Source: Blastomonas aquatica (GTDB taxonomy: Bacteria > Pseudomonadota > Alphaproteobacteria > Sphingomonadales > Sphingomonadaceae). From it: a stretch of 64,000 nt of DNA. A model generated the notes under the pieces. The model made no database searches. It was not told the origin of the DNA and saw nothing but the letters and a program-made list of their open reading frames with translations. This document shows positions 40,795 through 49,640 of this stretch, in pieces (the first letter of the stretch is position 1; each line of letters begins with the position of its first letter). The stretch lies in NCBI RefSeq assembly GCF_014639875.1, contig NZ_BMGD01000006.1, forward strand, positions 186,001 to 250,000, in the 5' to 3' direction. The translations under genes and the position numbers were made by a program.

Positions 40795-42900
40795 ATGCAG
40801 CCAATGATCGCCTCGTTCCTCCAGCGCATCGGTGCCAATCGCGATCTAGCGCTTGGTATCGGCGTGCTCGCGATCATCGCGATGCTCATCCTGCCGCTGC
40901 CCGGCTGGTTGCTGGATCTGGGCCTGGCGCTATCGATCACCTTGTCGGTGATGATCCTGATGACCGCGCTTTTCATCGAAAAGCCGCTGGAACTCTCGGC
41001 TTTTCCCACGATCCTGTTGATCGCCACGATGCTGCGATTGGGCCTGAACATGGCCTCTACCCGCCTGATCCTGGGACATGGCCATGAAGGCCCGCATGCC
41101 GCAGGCGGCGTGATCGAAGCCTTCGGAGAATTCCTGATCGGCGGTCAGACACTGATCGGCCTGACGATTTTTATCATTCTGGTGCTCATCAACTTCGTCG
41201 TGATCACCAAGGGCGCGGGCCGCATTGCCGAGGTCGCCGCGCGATTCAGCCTCGACGCGATGCCGGGCAAGCAGATGGCGATCGACGCCGATCTGGGCGC
41301 GGGCATGATCACCGAGGAACAGGCCCGTTCGCGGCGCAAGGAACTCGAAGCCGAAAGCAGCTTCTTCGGTGCAATGGACGGTGCGTCCAAGTTCGTGAAA
41401 GGCGATGCGATCGCCGGGCTCCTGATCACCGCAGTCAACGTGGTGGTTGGCCTGATCTTGGGCATTGCAATTCACGGGGTGCCCTTCGGCGAGGCGGTCA
41501 CCACCTATACGCTTCTGACGGTCGGCGACGGGTTGGTCAGCCAAATTCCGGCGTTGATCGTCTCGACCGCCGCCGGATTGCTGGTGTCCAAGGGCGGCAT
41601 GGCCGGGAAGACCGGCGCCGCCTTGAGCGAACAGCTCGGGCGCTATCCCAAAGCGTTTGGCATGGCTTCCGTGCTGATGGGTGCGTTCGCGCTGCTGCCC
41701 GGCTTTCCCTTCATCCCGTTTGCCCTGGTCTCTGCCGCTTGCGGCTACGGCGCATGGTCGATGAGCCGCAAGCTGGCTGCCGAGGAAGCACGCGGCAAGG
41801 CGGAGCAGCAATCGGCCGATGCGGTCACTGCATCTGCGGAGGAACCGATCGCGCACGTTCTTGCGATCGATGCTGTGCGGGTCGAACTCGGGTATGGCCT
41901 GCTGCCAATCATCAACGGCTCGATGACCGAACCCCGGCTCGACGATCAGGTCCGCGCGCTGCGGCGACAAATGGCGACCGACTTCGGCTTCGTATTGCCC
42001 GCGGTTCGCATCATCGACAACATGGCGCTGGGCGCGAACGATTACCGCGTCTTCATCCGCGAGACCGAGGCAGCCGCGGGCGAGATACGCCTCGACAGGC
42101 TGATGGTGATAAATCCGGGAGGCGGCGATGTCGGACTGCCCGGTGATCCGGCGCGCGAGCCGGTGTTTGGCCTTGATGCTTTGTGGATCGACCGGTCGCT
42201 GCGCGACGAGGCCGGCCTGCGCAACCTGACGGTGGTTGATTGCGGCACGATCATCACCACCCACCTGGCCGAGCTGGTGAAGGACAACATCGCCGATCTG
42301 CTCTCGTATACCGAAACCCAGAAGCTGCTCACCGAGGTGCACAAGGACGCCGAGAAACTCGTCACCGATCTCGTGCCGGCGAAGATCACCGTTTCGAGCA
42401 TCCAGCGCATTTTGCAGAACCTGTTGTCCGAAGGCGTTTCGATCCGCGACATGGCGACGATCCTGGAAGGGATCGCCGAGACGGTATCGCTGACCCAGAA
42501 CCTCACCCAGATCACCGAGCATGTCCGTGCGCGGCTGGCTCGGCAGATATCCGCCCAGCAAACCCGCAACGGTGCCATCCCCATCCTGACCTTGTCCCCC
42601 GACTGGGACCGGATGTTCGCCGAAAGTATCATCGGCGATGGCGACGAGCGCCATCTCGCGATGGCACCTTCACACCTGCAGAGCTTCATCGGCCAGGTGC
42701 GCGAACTGTACGACCGGCTTGCTGCAGACAATGAAATCCCGTGCATTCTGGTCAGCCCGATGATCCGCCCCTTTGTCCGCTCGATCATCGAACGCATCCG
42801 CCCGGCGACCGTCGTTCTCTCGCAGAACGAGGTACATCCGCGCACCCGGATCCGTTCGCTGGGCAGCATCGGCAAACAAATCGCGCTCGACGCACCTTGA
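40795..42900 (+). CDS. flhA: Flagellar export gate protein FlhA
   Basis: 701 residues. Eight membrane helices in the first 320 residues. FHIPEP-family blocks: FPTILLIATMLRLGLNMAST, RIAEVAARFSLDAMPGKQMA, DADLGAGMITEEQARSRRKE, GASKFVKGDAIAGLLITAVN. The cytoplasmic domain follows. It receives chaperone-substrate complexes and uses the proton gradient for export. It lies 21 bases after the FlbD-like gene. Confidence 0.97.
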   Translation: MQPMIASFLQRIGANRDLALGIGVLAIIAMLILPLPGWLLDLGLALSITLSVMILMTALFIEKPLELSAFPTILLIATMLRLGLNMASTRLILGHGHEGPHAAGGVIEAFGEFLIGGQTLIGLTIFIILVLINFVVITKGAGRIAEVAARFSLDAMPGKQMAIDADLGAGMITEEQARSRRKELEAESSFFGAMDGASKFVKGDAIAGLLITAVNVVVGLILGIAIHGVPFGEAVTTYTLLTVGDGLVSQIPALIVSTAAGLLVSKGGMAGKTGAALSEQLGRYPKAFGMASVLMGAFALLPGFPFIPFALVSAACGYGAWSMSRKLAAEEARGKAEQQSADAVTASAEEPIAHVLAIDAVRVELGYGLLPIINGSMTEPRLDDQVRALRRQMATDFGFVLPAVRIIDNMALGANDYRVFIRETEAAAGEIRLDRLMVINPGGGDVGLPGDPAREPVFGLDALWIDRSLRDEAGLRNLTVVDCGTIITTHLAELVKDNIADLLSYTETQKLLTEVHKDAEKLVTDLVPAKITVSSIQRILQNLLSEGVSIRDMATILEGIAETVSLTQNLTQITEHVRARLARQISAQQTRNGAIPILTLSPDWDRMFAESIIGDGDERHLAMAPSHLQSFIGQVRELYDRLAADNEIPCILVSPMIRPFVRSIIERIRPATVVLSQNEVHPRTRIRSLGSIGKQIALDAP

Positions 42901-42914
42901 CCGGCACGCGCCGT

Positions 42915-42921
42915 CTATAAC
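42915..42921 (+). promoter_or_regulatory. Putative fliK -10 box (CTATAAC)
   Basis: CTATAAC lies 32 bases before fliK in the 53-base gap after flhA. A TTGACC occurs 13 bases upstream, too close for a normal -35. Confidence 0.3.
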
Positions 42922-42953
42922 GTATACAACCGCCTTCCAGGCGAAAGGACCGC

Positions 42954-44885
42954 ATGACCAACATCCTGTCGCTGGCGATGGATCGCAGCTTTTCCCAAAG
43001 TCCGTCCGGTGGCATCAGCCAGCCGGCCTCGACGACCACTGCGTTTGCCACCCTCTTGGCCGCATCGACCGCCAGCACCGCTGCGCCTGCCGGGCGAACC
43101 GCCAGCAGCGCGGCGCCTGTGGCGTCAACCGCCAGCTATACAGCCGCTTCCGCATCGGCGGGGCCGACTCTTGCCAGCAACTCCGGTTCGCCGGCATGGC
43201 CGCCGATGATGGGCCGCGCGCACGACGCCGCACCGCGAACAGACACTGCACTGGCAACCGTCTGGCAAGCGTCCGGCCCGGTTTTCGTAGATGCGGTCGT
43301 CCCACCTGAGGCGCCGACACCCCCGGGCCAGGCGCAGAACCTGTCCCTGGCACCGGTTGCACCCGGCCTGAACCCAGACGCCGCAGGCGATATCGCCTTA
43401 TCCGAGCGTACCGTTACGATGGCCGATGTCCAAACCATGTCGGCCCGGGCCGATGTGCCCATCAATGGTCCTGCCGTCTCAGCGCCATCTCGCGCCTTGA
43501 CGCCTGCCGACGACGAGCCTCTGACCGGCAATGACACCGACGCGCGCGCAGCGGTCCAGGCGACCGATCGGAACGATTCCGCCGAAAGGCTCCGTTCGCC
43601 GGAGCTCCACGGCAATTTGACCGCCACACCTGCAATTGCGGTCATGCTTGCCCCCGCCCCTTCCCCTGCTCCCTCGCCCATGAGCGCGCCAGTGGCCGGA
43701 GTTGCCGACAGCACAGGCGTGCAATCACAACAGATGCCGCTTTCCTCAGGTGACACGGGCACCGGGCAACGACACTCGCCCAAGGTGCACGATACCCCTG
43801 CTGCCGAACCCGCGTCTCCGGCCGAGCCGGCTACCGCCCCGGCAACAGGTCCCACCGCTGCGGAACGGTCCGCACAGCGTCCGCTGCGAACGCCAGTTGA
43901 TGCCACCACGGTCGCTCCGGCGACCTCGGTCCAACCCGACGCTGCTGTCGCGCCAGCCCCCGAACTGGCCGCTACCGACGAGACGCCAGCGCCTCCGACT
44001 TTGGGCATGACATCCAGCGCCGAACCAGCCTCTCCCGCGTTGCCGGCCGCCGCCTCCGCACCAGCACCAGCACCAGCACCTCAGGCTTTCGATGGAACCA
44101 CGCCGCAAATGTCGCCGACATTGCGCGAAACGACCGCCGGTAGGCCCGCCGCTTCCTACAACACCCTCCCGGTCGCAGGTTCGGAGACCCGTGTCGAGGC
44201 AACGGGGGCTGCTGATACCTTTCGTTCAGGGCCAGTGACGATGAAGGCGGCAGATCCAGCGAAACCAGCTCAGGCAATGACAGAGGCGACACCGTCTGCC
44301 CCGGCGCAGGTTCCGCTTTTGGCGAGCGAGCTGTTGTCGCTACCAATAGAAGCCGCGAGCGGCCCGTCGGTACCTTCGCCGCTGCCCGCCGCATCAGCGA
44401 CGCCGGCTGCATCACTGTCTTCGCCTGCGGCACCGGCAACACCGGTATCAGCGGAGACCGTGTCAGCCCGTCCAGGCGAGATCGGCCACCAGCTGGGCAT
44501 CGAAATCGCCCGGCGCAGCCAGGATGGGCGCGACAATCTGACCGTCCGGCTTGACCCTGTGGAGCTCGGCAAGATCCAGATCCGCATCCAGTTCGATGAT
44601 CAGGGCAGCCTGCGCGCGCAGGTCTCGGCTGAAAGCGCGGTCGCGCTCGAAATGCTGCGGCGCGACAGCGGTGACCTCGTTCGCGCGCTGAACGACGCAG
44701 GGATTCGCACCGATGCGCAATCCTTTCAGTTCGACGCGCGCGGGCAGAACCGTGAACAGAACGGGCAGCGCCCTCAGCCCCAGGAATTTCGCCGCCAGGA
44801 TACCTTGTTTGACGAAGACCAGGCACGCGACAACCCCCAGCAGCGCAGATCGACCACTGCGAGCAGCCTAGACCTTTTTGCGTGA
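42954..44885 (+). CDS. fliK: Flagellar hook-length control protein FliK
   Basis: 643 residues, GAAAGGACC before the ATG. The first 500 residues are Ala/Pro/Thr/Ser-rich and low in complexity, as expected for a molecular ruler. The C-terminal Flg_hook domain is clear (IGHQLGIEIARRSQDGRDNL, VRLDPVELGKIQIRIQFDDQ, VALEMLRRDSGDLVRALNDA). It is secreted during hook growth and triggers the FlhB switch. Confidence 0.93.
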   Translation: MTNILSLAMDRSFSQSPSGGISQPASTTTAFATLLAASTASTAAPAGRTASSAAPVASTASYTAASASAGPTLASNSGSPAWPPMMGRAHDAAPRTDTALATVWQASGPVFVDAVVPPEAPTPPGQAQNLSLAPVAPGLNPDAAGDIALSERTVTMADVQTMSARADVPINGPAVSAPSRALTPADDEPLTGNDTDARAAVQATDRNDSAERLRSPELHGNLTATPAIAVMLAPAPSPAPSPMSAPVAGVADSTGVQSQQMPLSSGDTGTGQRHSPKVHDTPAAEPASPAEPATAPATGPTAAERSAQRPLRTPVDATTVAPATSVQPDAAVAPAPELAATDETPAPPTLGMTSSAEPASPALPAAASAPAPAPAPQAFDGTTPQMSPTLRETTAGRPAASYNTLPVAGSETRVEATGAADTFRSGPVTMKAADPAKPAQAMTEATPSAPAQVPLLASELLSLPIEAASGPSVPSPLPAASATPAASLSSPAAPATPVSAETVSARPGEIGHQLGIEIARRSQDGRDNLTVRLDPVELGKIQIRIQFDDQGSLRAQVSAESAVALEMLRRDSGDLVRALNDAGIRTDAQSFQFDARGQNREQNGQRPQPQEFRRQDTLFDEDQARDNPQQRRSTTASSLDLFA

Positions 44886-44895
44886 GGACCTTAAT

Positions 44896-45567
44896 ATGAC
44901 CCCGATTTCAAGCAGCATCACTCCCGCTACGGGAGCCCAGAACGCGAACGGAGCCAACGCCGCGCTCAACGCCAATTTCGATATGTTTCTGAAGTTGCTG
45001 ACCACGCAGATGCAGAACCAGGACCCGCTCGATCCGATGGAAACATCCGAGTACACGCAGCAGCTCGTGCAGTACTCTGCGGTCGAACAATCGATCCAGC
45101 AGACCTCGACGCTCAAGGATATTCTCGCGAGCCTGTCTACGCAGGATCTGGCACAGTCCGCCAACTTCCTGGGCACCTACGCGATGTTCGACAGCGCGAC
45201 GGCCGGTATGTCCGCAACGACCCCGGCAGACTGGAGCTGGGAGGCGAGCCGTGCGGTCGAAACGCTTTCGGCCACGATTACCAATGCAAGCGGCCAGGTG
45301 GTCGAAACCCGGGTGCTCGACGCGGCCCGGGCTGGCAATTTCCGCTGGGACGGATCGCTCAGCAATGGCCGGACCGCGCCGGATGGCAGCTACACTCTGG
45401 CGCTGACGGCACGCGCGGCCGATGGTGCGAACGTTCCCGTAGCTATCCGGAGTAAGGGGTTGATCGACCAGGTCGAAACAGTCGGGGGCGTTGTCCGCCT
45501 GGGGATCAACGGTGCCGATTTCGGCGTACCTGACCTCATCCGCGTAAGATCACGCGCCGACGATTAA
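44896..45567 (+). CDS. flgD: Hook-capping protein FlgD
   Basis: 223 residues from the ATG at 44896 (GAGGA 8 bases upstream), just after fliK. N-terminal FlgD signature FDMFLKLLTTQMQNQDPLDP and TSEYTQQLVQYSAVEQSIQQ; C-terminal FLG_D Ig-like part (RNFRWDGSLSNG-type GNFRWDGSLSNGRTAPDGSY). Scaffold for hook assembly. Confidence 0.95.
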   Translation: MTPISSSITPATGAQNANGANAALNANFDMFLKLLTTQMQNQDPLDPMETSEYTQQLVQYSAVEQSIQQTSTLKDILASLSTQDLAQSANFLGTYAMFDSATAGMSATTPADWSWEASRAVETLSATITNASGQVVETRVLDAARAGNFRWDGSLSNGRTAPDGSYTLALTARAADGANVPVAIRSKGLIDQVETVGGVVRLGINGADFGVPDLIRVRSRADD

Positions 45568-45958
45568 TTCTGGAGGGATGACACCTTCAACAGCCGAATG
45601 TTGCTATAATAAAATCAAGCCTGGCAGCTAAATGTCCCCCGTTTCTGCCAGGCTCTGACTTCCGGGGTACTTGCTGCTAGTCCGTTGCGCGGCGATCGGT
45701 TCCTGTTCGAGCTTCGCCTCAAGGACCCCGGAAGTCCCCCTTTTGCAGATAACTGCCATCTGGCACGCCCCCATGTCGATAGTGCCACTGGTTCGATGGC
45801 GCTTCCGGTTGAGGTCACATCCTCCCGCACGCCTCCTCCCCCAAAAACAACCGTTACACCCGTGCCAAAGCGGCGCAGCTGGGCTTCCTGTTCCAGCCTT
45901 GCCGCAAGCCGGCAAGGTGGTGGCGGGTCGCCGACAGCCTCGGCGACCCCGGCATCGG
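45568..45958. other. 391-base gap with orphan CTATAAT box and perfect hairpin
   Basis: CTATAAT at 45604-45610 (plus strand) is followed 7 bases later by a perfect 10-bp inverted repeat AGCCTGGCAG (45618-45627) / CTGCCAGGCT (45645-45654) with a 17-base loop. If the box is a -10, a transcript would begin with this hairpin. The hairpin could instead end the fliK-flgD transcript, though no T-run follows. The rest (45655-45958) has only unconvincing reading frames. Possible small RNA; no gene claimed. Confidence 0.4.
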
Positions 45959-46363
45959 TCAGTGAATATAGGCGTGTTTGCGCCGCTCGATCTCGCGGGC
46001 ATGGGCACAGACCAGACACAGCTCGGCATACACCCGGTCCCACAAGGGCGCAGCCAGGCGAAACGGCTTTTCGTCGTTGATCTGGTCGATGATCACGGCC
46101 GCCGCCGGAATGATATCGAGCTGAAACCGCGTGGGAAAAGTCCCGCCGATCTCTTCTTCCGGCATCTCACCTGGCACCGCCAGGCGGGCGGACATAATGA
46201 AGCCGACCAGAATATCCGCGCCATAGCCATCCAGCATGACCTTGCCAGCGCCGGGCACCTCGGGATGTTCCAGCGTGACGAGAGCGCCAGCGGGGTGCGG
46301 CTCGACGGTAATGCGCACGACATCGCCGAATGGATCGACGATTTCCCGAACTCTCGGAAACAT
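45959..46363 (-). CDS. Unknown 134-residue protein behind the flagellin gene
   Basis: From the ATG at 46363 (AGGTGG upstream). Opening MFPRVREIVDPFGDVVRITV, then HPEVPGAGKVMLDGYGADIL, MPEEEIGGTFPTRFQLDIIP and a charged, helical C-terminus with two Cys (AELCLVCAHAREIERRKHAY). No signal peptide or membrane helix; I do not recognise a family. It lies in the motility island, on the flagellin strand but beyond a strong terminator, so it probably has its own promoter. Regulatory or assembly role is only a guess. Confidence 0.7.
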   Translation of the reverse strand: MFPRVREIVDPFGDVVRITVEPHPAGALVTLEHPEVPGAGKVMLDGYGADILVGFIMSARLAVPGEMPEEEIGGTFPTRFQLDIIPAAAVIIDQINDEKPFRLAAPLWDRVYAELCLVCAHAREIERRKHAYIH

Positions 46364-46463
46364 ATTCACCACCTTGTGCGCGCTTGTTTAATTGCAGGCC
46401 CTGCCAAGGACCACGAATGCCTGGACGAGCGCCCATGTTACATCGCTGAGGCCCAAAATAAAT

Positions 46464-46487
46464 GGGGCCGGGCTTGCGCCCGGCCCC
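46464..46487 (-). terminator. Intrinsic terminator of the flagellin gene
   Basis: Perfect 10-bp stem GGGGCCGGGC / GCCCGGCCCC with a TTGC (minus strand GCAA) loop. On the minus strand it is followed by ATTTATTTT. It starts about 40 bases after the flagellin stop. Strong Rho-independent terminator, fitting a highly expressed single gene. Confidence 0.9.
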
Positions 46488-46528
46488 AAGTAGCTCGTTC
46501 GGTCGAACCGACCAAGCCTCGTTGCCGA

Positions 46529-47356
46529 TTAACGGAACAGCGAAGTGATGGTCTGAGGCGCCTGGTTTGCAATCGAGAGCGCCTGAACGCCCAGCTGCTG
46601 CTTGACCTGCAGCGCCTGCAGCTTGGCCGATTCCTTGGCCAGATCGGCATCGACGAGATTGCCGATACCGCTTTCGATCACGTCCGACAGCTTGCCGTTG
46701 AACGCCAGCTGACCTTCGATCTTGCGCGACGCCGAGCCCAAAGTGCTCAGTGTCGTGGTCACCGCAGTAGCCACGGTTTCGATCTCGGTCAGCGCCGTAT
46801 CGGCATTGGCCTTGGTATCAAGACCAGCAGCCAAAGCGGCAGTGACGTCAGTGTCGAAGGTCTGGTTTTCCACCTCGAGCACGCTCGTGGTGTCGAGCGA
46901 CTGCAGCGCGGAAACCGCACCCGTTGCAGTAGCGTCGTCCTTCAGCAGGTTGGTGCCATTGAACTCGGAAGAAGCGATGATCGTGGTGATCTGCTCCTTC
47001 AGAGCCGTATAGTCGGCATCGATTGCGGTGCGGCTATCGTCATCGATGCCTTCATCCGATGCCTGGATGGCCTTGGCCTTCATCTGGTTGAGGATGTCGG
47101 AGATCTGCTCCGAACCTGCAACCGCCACATCGACAGCGCTCTTCGCCCGGCTGAGCGAGGAGTTAACTGCCGAAAGACCGCCGACGTCACCGCGGAGCTT
47201 CTGCGCGATCGTAAACGATGCAGAATCGTCCTTGGTGCTTGCGACGTTCAAGCCGGTGTTGATGCGGCTCTGAACCTGCGCCAGGCCCTTGTTGGTCTGG
47301 TTCAGGCTCTGCAGAGCCGCCATGGCACCGATGTTGGTGTTGACTGAAAACGACAT
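46529..47356 (-). CDS. Flagellin
   Basis: 275 residues from the ATG at 47356. Conserved N-terminal D0/D1 (SVNTNIGAMAALQSLNQTNK, VQSRINTGLNVASTKDDSAS, SLSRAKSAVDVAVAGSEQIS) and C-terminal D1/D0 (SAKLQALQVKQQLGVQALSI, NQAPQTITSLFR). Short central region, so a compact filament of the Caulobacter FljK type (about 273 residues). The only flagellin in the window. Expression is probably post-transcriptionally controlled through its structured leader by FlbT, encoded at 60246. Confidence 0.96.
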   Translation of the reverse strand: MSFSVNTNIGAMAALQSLNQTNKGLAQVQSRINTGLNVASTKDDSASFTIAQKLRGDVGGLSAVNSSLSRAKSAVDVAVAGSEQISDILNQMKAKAIQASDEGIDDDSRTAIDADYTALKEQITTIIASSEFNGTNLLKDDATATGAVSALQSLDTTSVLEVENQTFDTDVTAALAAGLDTKANADTALTEIETVATAVTTTLSTLGSASRKIEGQLAFNGKLSDVIESGIGNLVDADLAKESAKLQALQVKQQLGVQALSIANQAPQTITSLFR

Positions 47357-47380
47357 GGGTATTTTCCTTCTGGGATGAAC

Positions 47381-47418
47381 GGGTAGCATTCTGCTGCCCG
47401 GGCCAGAAACGCTGGCCC
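47381..47418 (-). promoter_or_regulatory. Flagellin leader: two back-to-back hairpins
   Basis: Plus-strand arms 47381-47387/47393-47399 (GGGTAGC-attct-GCTGCCC) and 47400-47406/47412-47418 (GGGCCAG-aaacg-CTGGCCC) touch each other; both have 7-bp stems and 5-base loops. They end 25 bases before the flagellin ATG. A possible -10 (TAGAAT, minus 47505-47500) lies further upstream, so both would be in the 5' untranslated RNA. Confidence 0.65.
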
Positions 47419-47578
47419 TCGACGAACCGCAAAAAACGCGGCCCGCTCTTCATTTTGGGAAGGAATGACAAGCTAGCCCAAATGGGTTGGCGAATTTAAA
47501 TTCTATCGCTGGAAAGAGAATTGCGCGGACTGCGTCACGCCCCGGGGAGCATGCCCCCCGCGCACCCGAACCAGCAGA

Positions 47579-48328
47579 TCAGAACGGGAACAACGCCTCA
47601 TAGATCTGCTGGCCCCAACGGGCCTGCTGCAGATCGCTGAGCTGCCCGCGGCCACCATAGCTGATCCGCGCTTCAGCGATCTGGCTGTGCGCGATGGTGT
47701 TGGTGCGCCCGACATCCTGCGGTCGTACGATGCCCGTCACAATCAGCTCGCGCAGATCATAATTGACCCGCATCTCCTGCCGCCCCCGGATGACCAGATT
47801 GCCGTTGGGGAGCACCTCGGTGACGATCGCTGCCATCGTCATGTCGATGGTCTCGCTTCGTGTCGTCGAGCCCTGTCCACCCGACCGCGAAGTCGAGGTT
47901 GCATCGATCGCGCCACCGGGTGCACCGGGAATACGCGTTTCAAGTCCAAGCAGCGCGCCGATTCCGACGCTCTCCGATCCATTGCGCGAGCGCGCAGTCG
48001 TGTTGCTGAAATCGGCCTTGTCGGCGATGTTGATCATGATCGTCAGAATATCGCCCACCCGCGAGGCGCGTTGATCGTGGAACAGCGTACCTGCTCCGGC
48101 GCGAAACAGCGAGGCGCTGGGCGGCGCGGCCGCCAGCGGCGCTGCCGTCGATCCCGTCCGACGATCGCTCGGCCCTTCCGAAGCGATCGAGCGCTCGAAA
48201 GCTGGCACCACGAATTCATCCATCGGCGTCAACGCGGGCGCGCGGCCCACGTTCTTGAGGCGGTCAACGGTTCCGCAAGCGGACAGAATTGTTGTTGCCG
48301 CAGCCAACAGCAAAATATTGTTCTTCAT
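47579..48328 (-). CDS. flgH: Flagellar L-ring lipoprotein FlgH
   Basis: 249 residues; lipobox LSAC at about 15-18. FlgH blocks: ASLFRAGAGTLFHDQRASRV, GDILTIMINIADKADFSNTT, VLPNGNLVIRGRQEMRVNYD, LIVTGIVRPQDVGRTNTIAH, QQARWGQQIYEALFPF. Outer-membrane bushing. Last gene of flgF-flgG-flgA-flgH. Confidence 0.96.
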   Translation of the reverse strand: MKNNILLLAAATTILSACGTVDRLKNVGRAPALTPMDEFVVPAFERSIASEGPSDRRTGSTAAPLAAAPPSASLFRAGAGTLFHDQRASRVGDILTIMINIADKADFSNTTARSRNGSESVGIGALLGLETRIPGAPGGAIDATSTSRSGGQGSTTRSETIDMTMAAIVTEVLPNGNLVIRGRQEMRVNYDLRELIVTGIVRPQDVGRTNTIAHSQIAEARISYGGRGQLSDLQQARWGQQIYEALFPF

Positions 48329-48352
48329 GTCTATCTCCGAAAATTGAAAGGC

Positions 48353-48817
48353 TCAGCGTGCTGTCACGCGGACGACGCCTGGCTCTTCGGCGATGGCGTC
48401 AAGCGTCTGGTTGGTCGCTTCGTTGAACACCCGCAGTGGCTTGCCACGCGCAGCATCGGCCAATGCGCGGCCATTGGCGCTGATCGTCAGCGCGCCGCTG
48501 CGCAGCCTGATCGTGACCGGATCACCGCGCAGGATGACGCGAGGGTCGCCAAGGTCGCCGGCGCGCACCGGCAAACCGCCGCGCAAGGTGCGCCGCGCCT
48601 CGCGACCCGCAGCCTGTTGCGCCGACATCGCGTCGCGCGCCTGTGCAACGGGGATCTCGGTGCTCGTAAAGTCGCCGGCAGCCAGCACCTCGCCGCGCTG
48701 GACAGTGCGGGCGAGGACGTCGGTCGACGCCATCGGCGCGGCTGCCTGCGCCAGCAAGGGTGCGACGGGTAACAGCGCCGACGCCAGCGCTGCGAGGACG
48801 ATCGGGCGCACCATCAT
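48353..48817 (-). CDS. flgA: P-ring assembly chaperone FlgA
   Basis: 154 residues; signal peptide ending LLAQA. SAF-like region: VLARTVQRGEVLAAGDFTST followed by LRGGLPVRAGDLGDPRVILR and a C-terminal ISANGRALADAARGKPLRVF. Periplasmic chaperone for FlgI. Shares one base with the flgG stop (TGATG). Confidence 0.92.
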   Translation of the reverse strand: MMVRPIVLAALASALLPVAPLLAQAAAPMASTDVLARTVQRGEVLAAGDFTSTEIPVAQARDAMSAQQAAGREARRTLRGGLPVRAGDLGDPRVILRGDPVTIRLRSGALTISANGRALADAARGKPLRVFNEATNQTLDAIAEEPGVVRVTAR

Positions 48818-49602
48818 CAGCGCAACTGACTGGTGGTGCCGAGCATTTCGTCGGCGGTCTTCACGACACGGCTGTTCATCTCATAGGCGCGCTGCGCGGT
48901 AATCAGCGCGGTGATCTCGGCAACGGGGTTGACGTTGGATGCTTCGACGAACCCCTGGGCCAGATTGCCAAAGCCCGGTTCGCCAGGCGCGGCGATCGTC
49001 GGTTCGCCCGACGCTGCGGTGGCAAGGAACAGATTGTCGCCCTTGGCTTCGAGACCGGCTTCGTTGACGAACGTCGCCAGCTCAATCTGGCCAACCACCT
49101 GCAGTTCCGCCTCGCCATCCAGCTTGACCTGAACCTCGCCGGTCCGCGAGATCACTACATCGACCGCCCCTTGCGGGATGGTGATGCCAGGCTCGACCGG
49201 AAGTCCCTGCGAGGTGACCAGTTCGCCCTGATCGGAAATCTGGAAGGCGCCATCACGGGTATAGGCGATTTCTCCCGTAGGTAGCTGGACCTGGAAGTGG
49301 CCCAAACCCTGGATCGCCAGATCGAACCGGTTGTCGGTCTGCACCAGGGCACCTTGCTCGGCGATGCGATAGACGCCGCCGGTCCGCACACCTGTGCCGA
49401 TCTGAATTCCCGATGGCACACGAGCCTCGGCCCCATTGGACGCCGCGCCCGGACGCGAGACCTGCTGGTAGAGCAGATCCTGAAAATGGGCCCGCTGTCG
49501 CTTGAAGGCGGTCGTGTTCATGTTGGCGATGTTATTTGCGATGACATCGACATTGGTTTGCTGGGCCAGCATGCCGGTTCCGGCGATGGAGAGGGTACGC
49601 AT
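48817..49602 (-). CDS. flgG: Distal rod protein FlgG
   Basis: 261 residues, close to the standard length. RTLSIAGTGMLAQQTNVDVI, ANNIANMNTTAFKRQRAHFQ, the FlgG marker GVRTGGVYRIAEQGALVQTD, C-terminal ALITAQRAYEMNSRVVKTAD. 38 bases after flgF. Confidence 0.97.
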   Translation of the reverse strand: MRTLSIAGTGMLAQQTNVDVIANNIANMNTTAFKRQRAHFQDLLYQQVSRPGAASNGAEARVPSGIQIGTGVRTGGVYRIAEQGALVQTDNRFDLAIQGLGHFQVQLPTGEIAYTRDGAFQISDQGELVTSQGLPVEPGITIPQGAVDVVISRTGEVQVKLDGEAELQVVGQIELATFVNEAGLEAKGDNLFLATAASGEPTIAAPGEPGFGNLAQGFVEASNVNPVAEITALITAQRAYEMNSRVVKTADEMLGTTSQLR

Positions 49603-49640
49603 GGGTTAATTCCTTTCTGCAAGGTGGATCAAAAAGCGGG

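Noticed and set aside
45685-46080. 131-residue plus-strand frame in the flgD downstream gap
   Set aside because: It needs a TTG start, has no ribosome site, is low in complexity and overlaps the minus-strand gene at 45959-46363.
45671-47347. Plus-strand reading frame of 558 residues opposite flagellin
   Set aside because: Composition is that of an antisense shadow of flagellin and the unknown gene; no domain or ribosome site was seen.
47491-47510. Sigma-28 (FliA) promoter before flagellin
   Set aside because: No TAAA-N15-GCCGATAA arrangement is present; only a TAGAAT-like -10 was found.
47540-47562. Hairpin after flgH as terminator
   Set aside because: The GC-rich near-palindrome has almost no loop and a mismatch, and no T-run; too weak to list as a feature.
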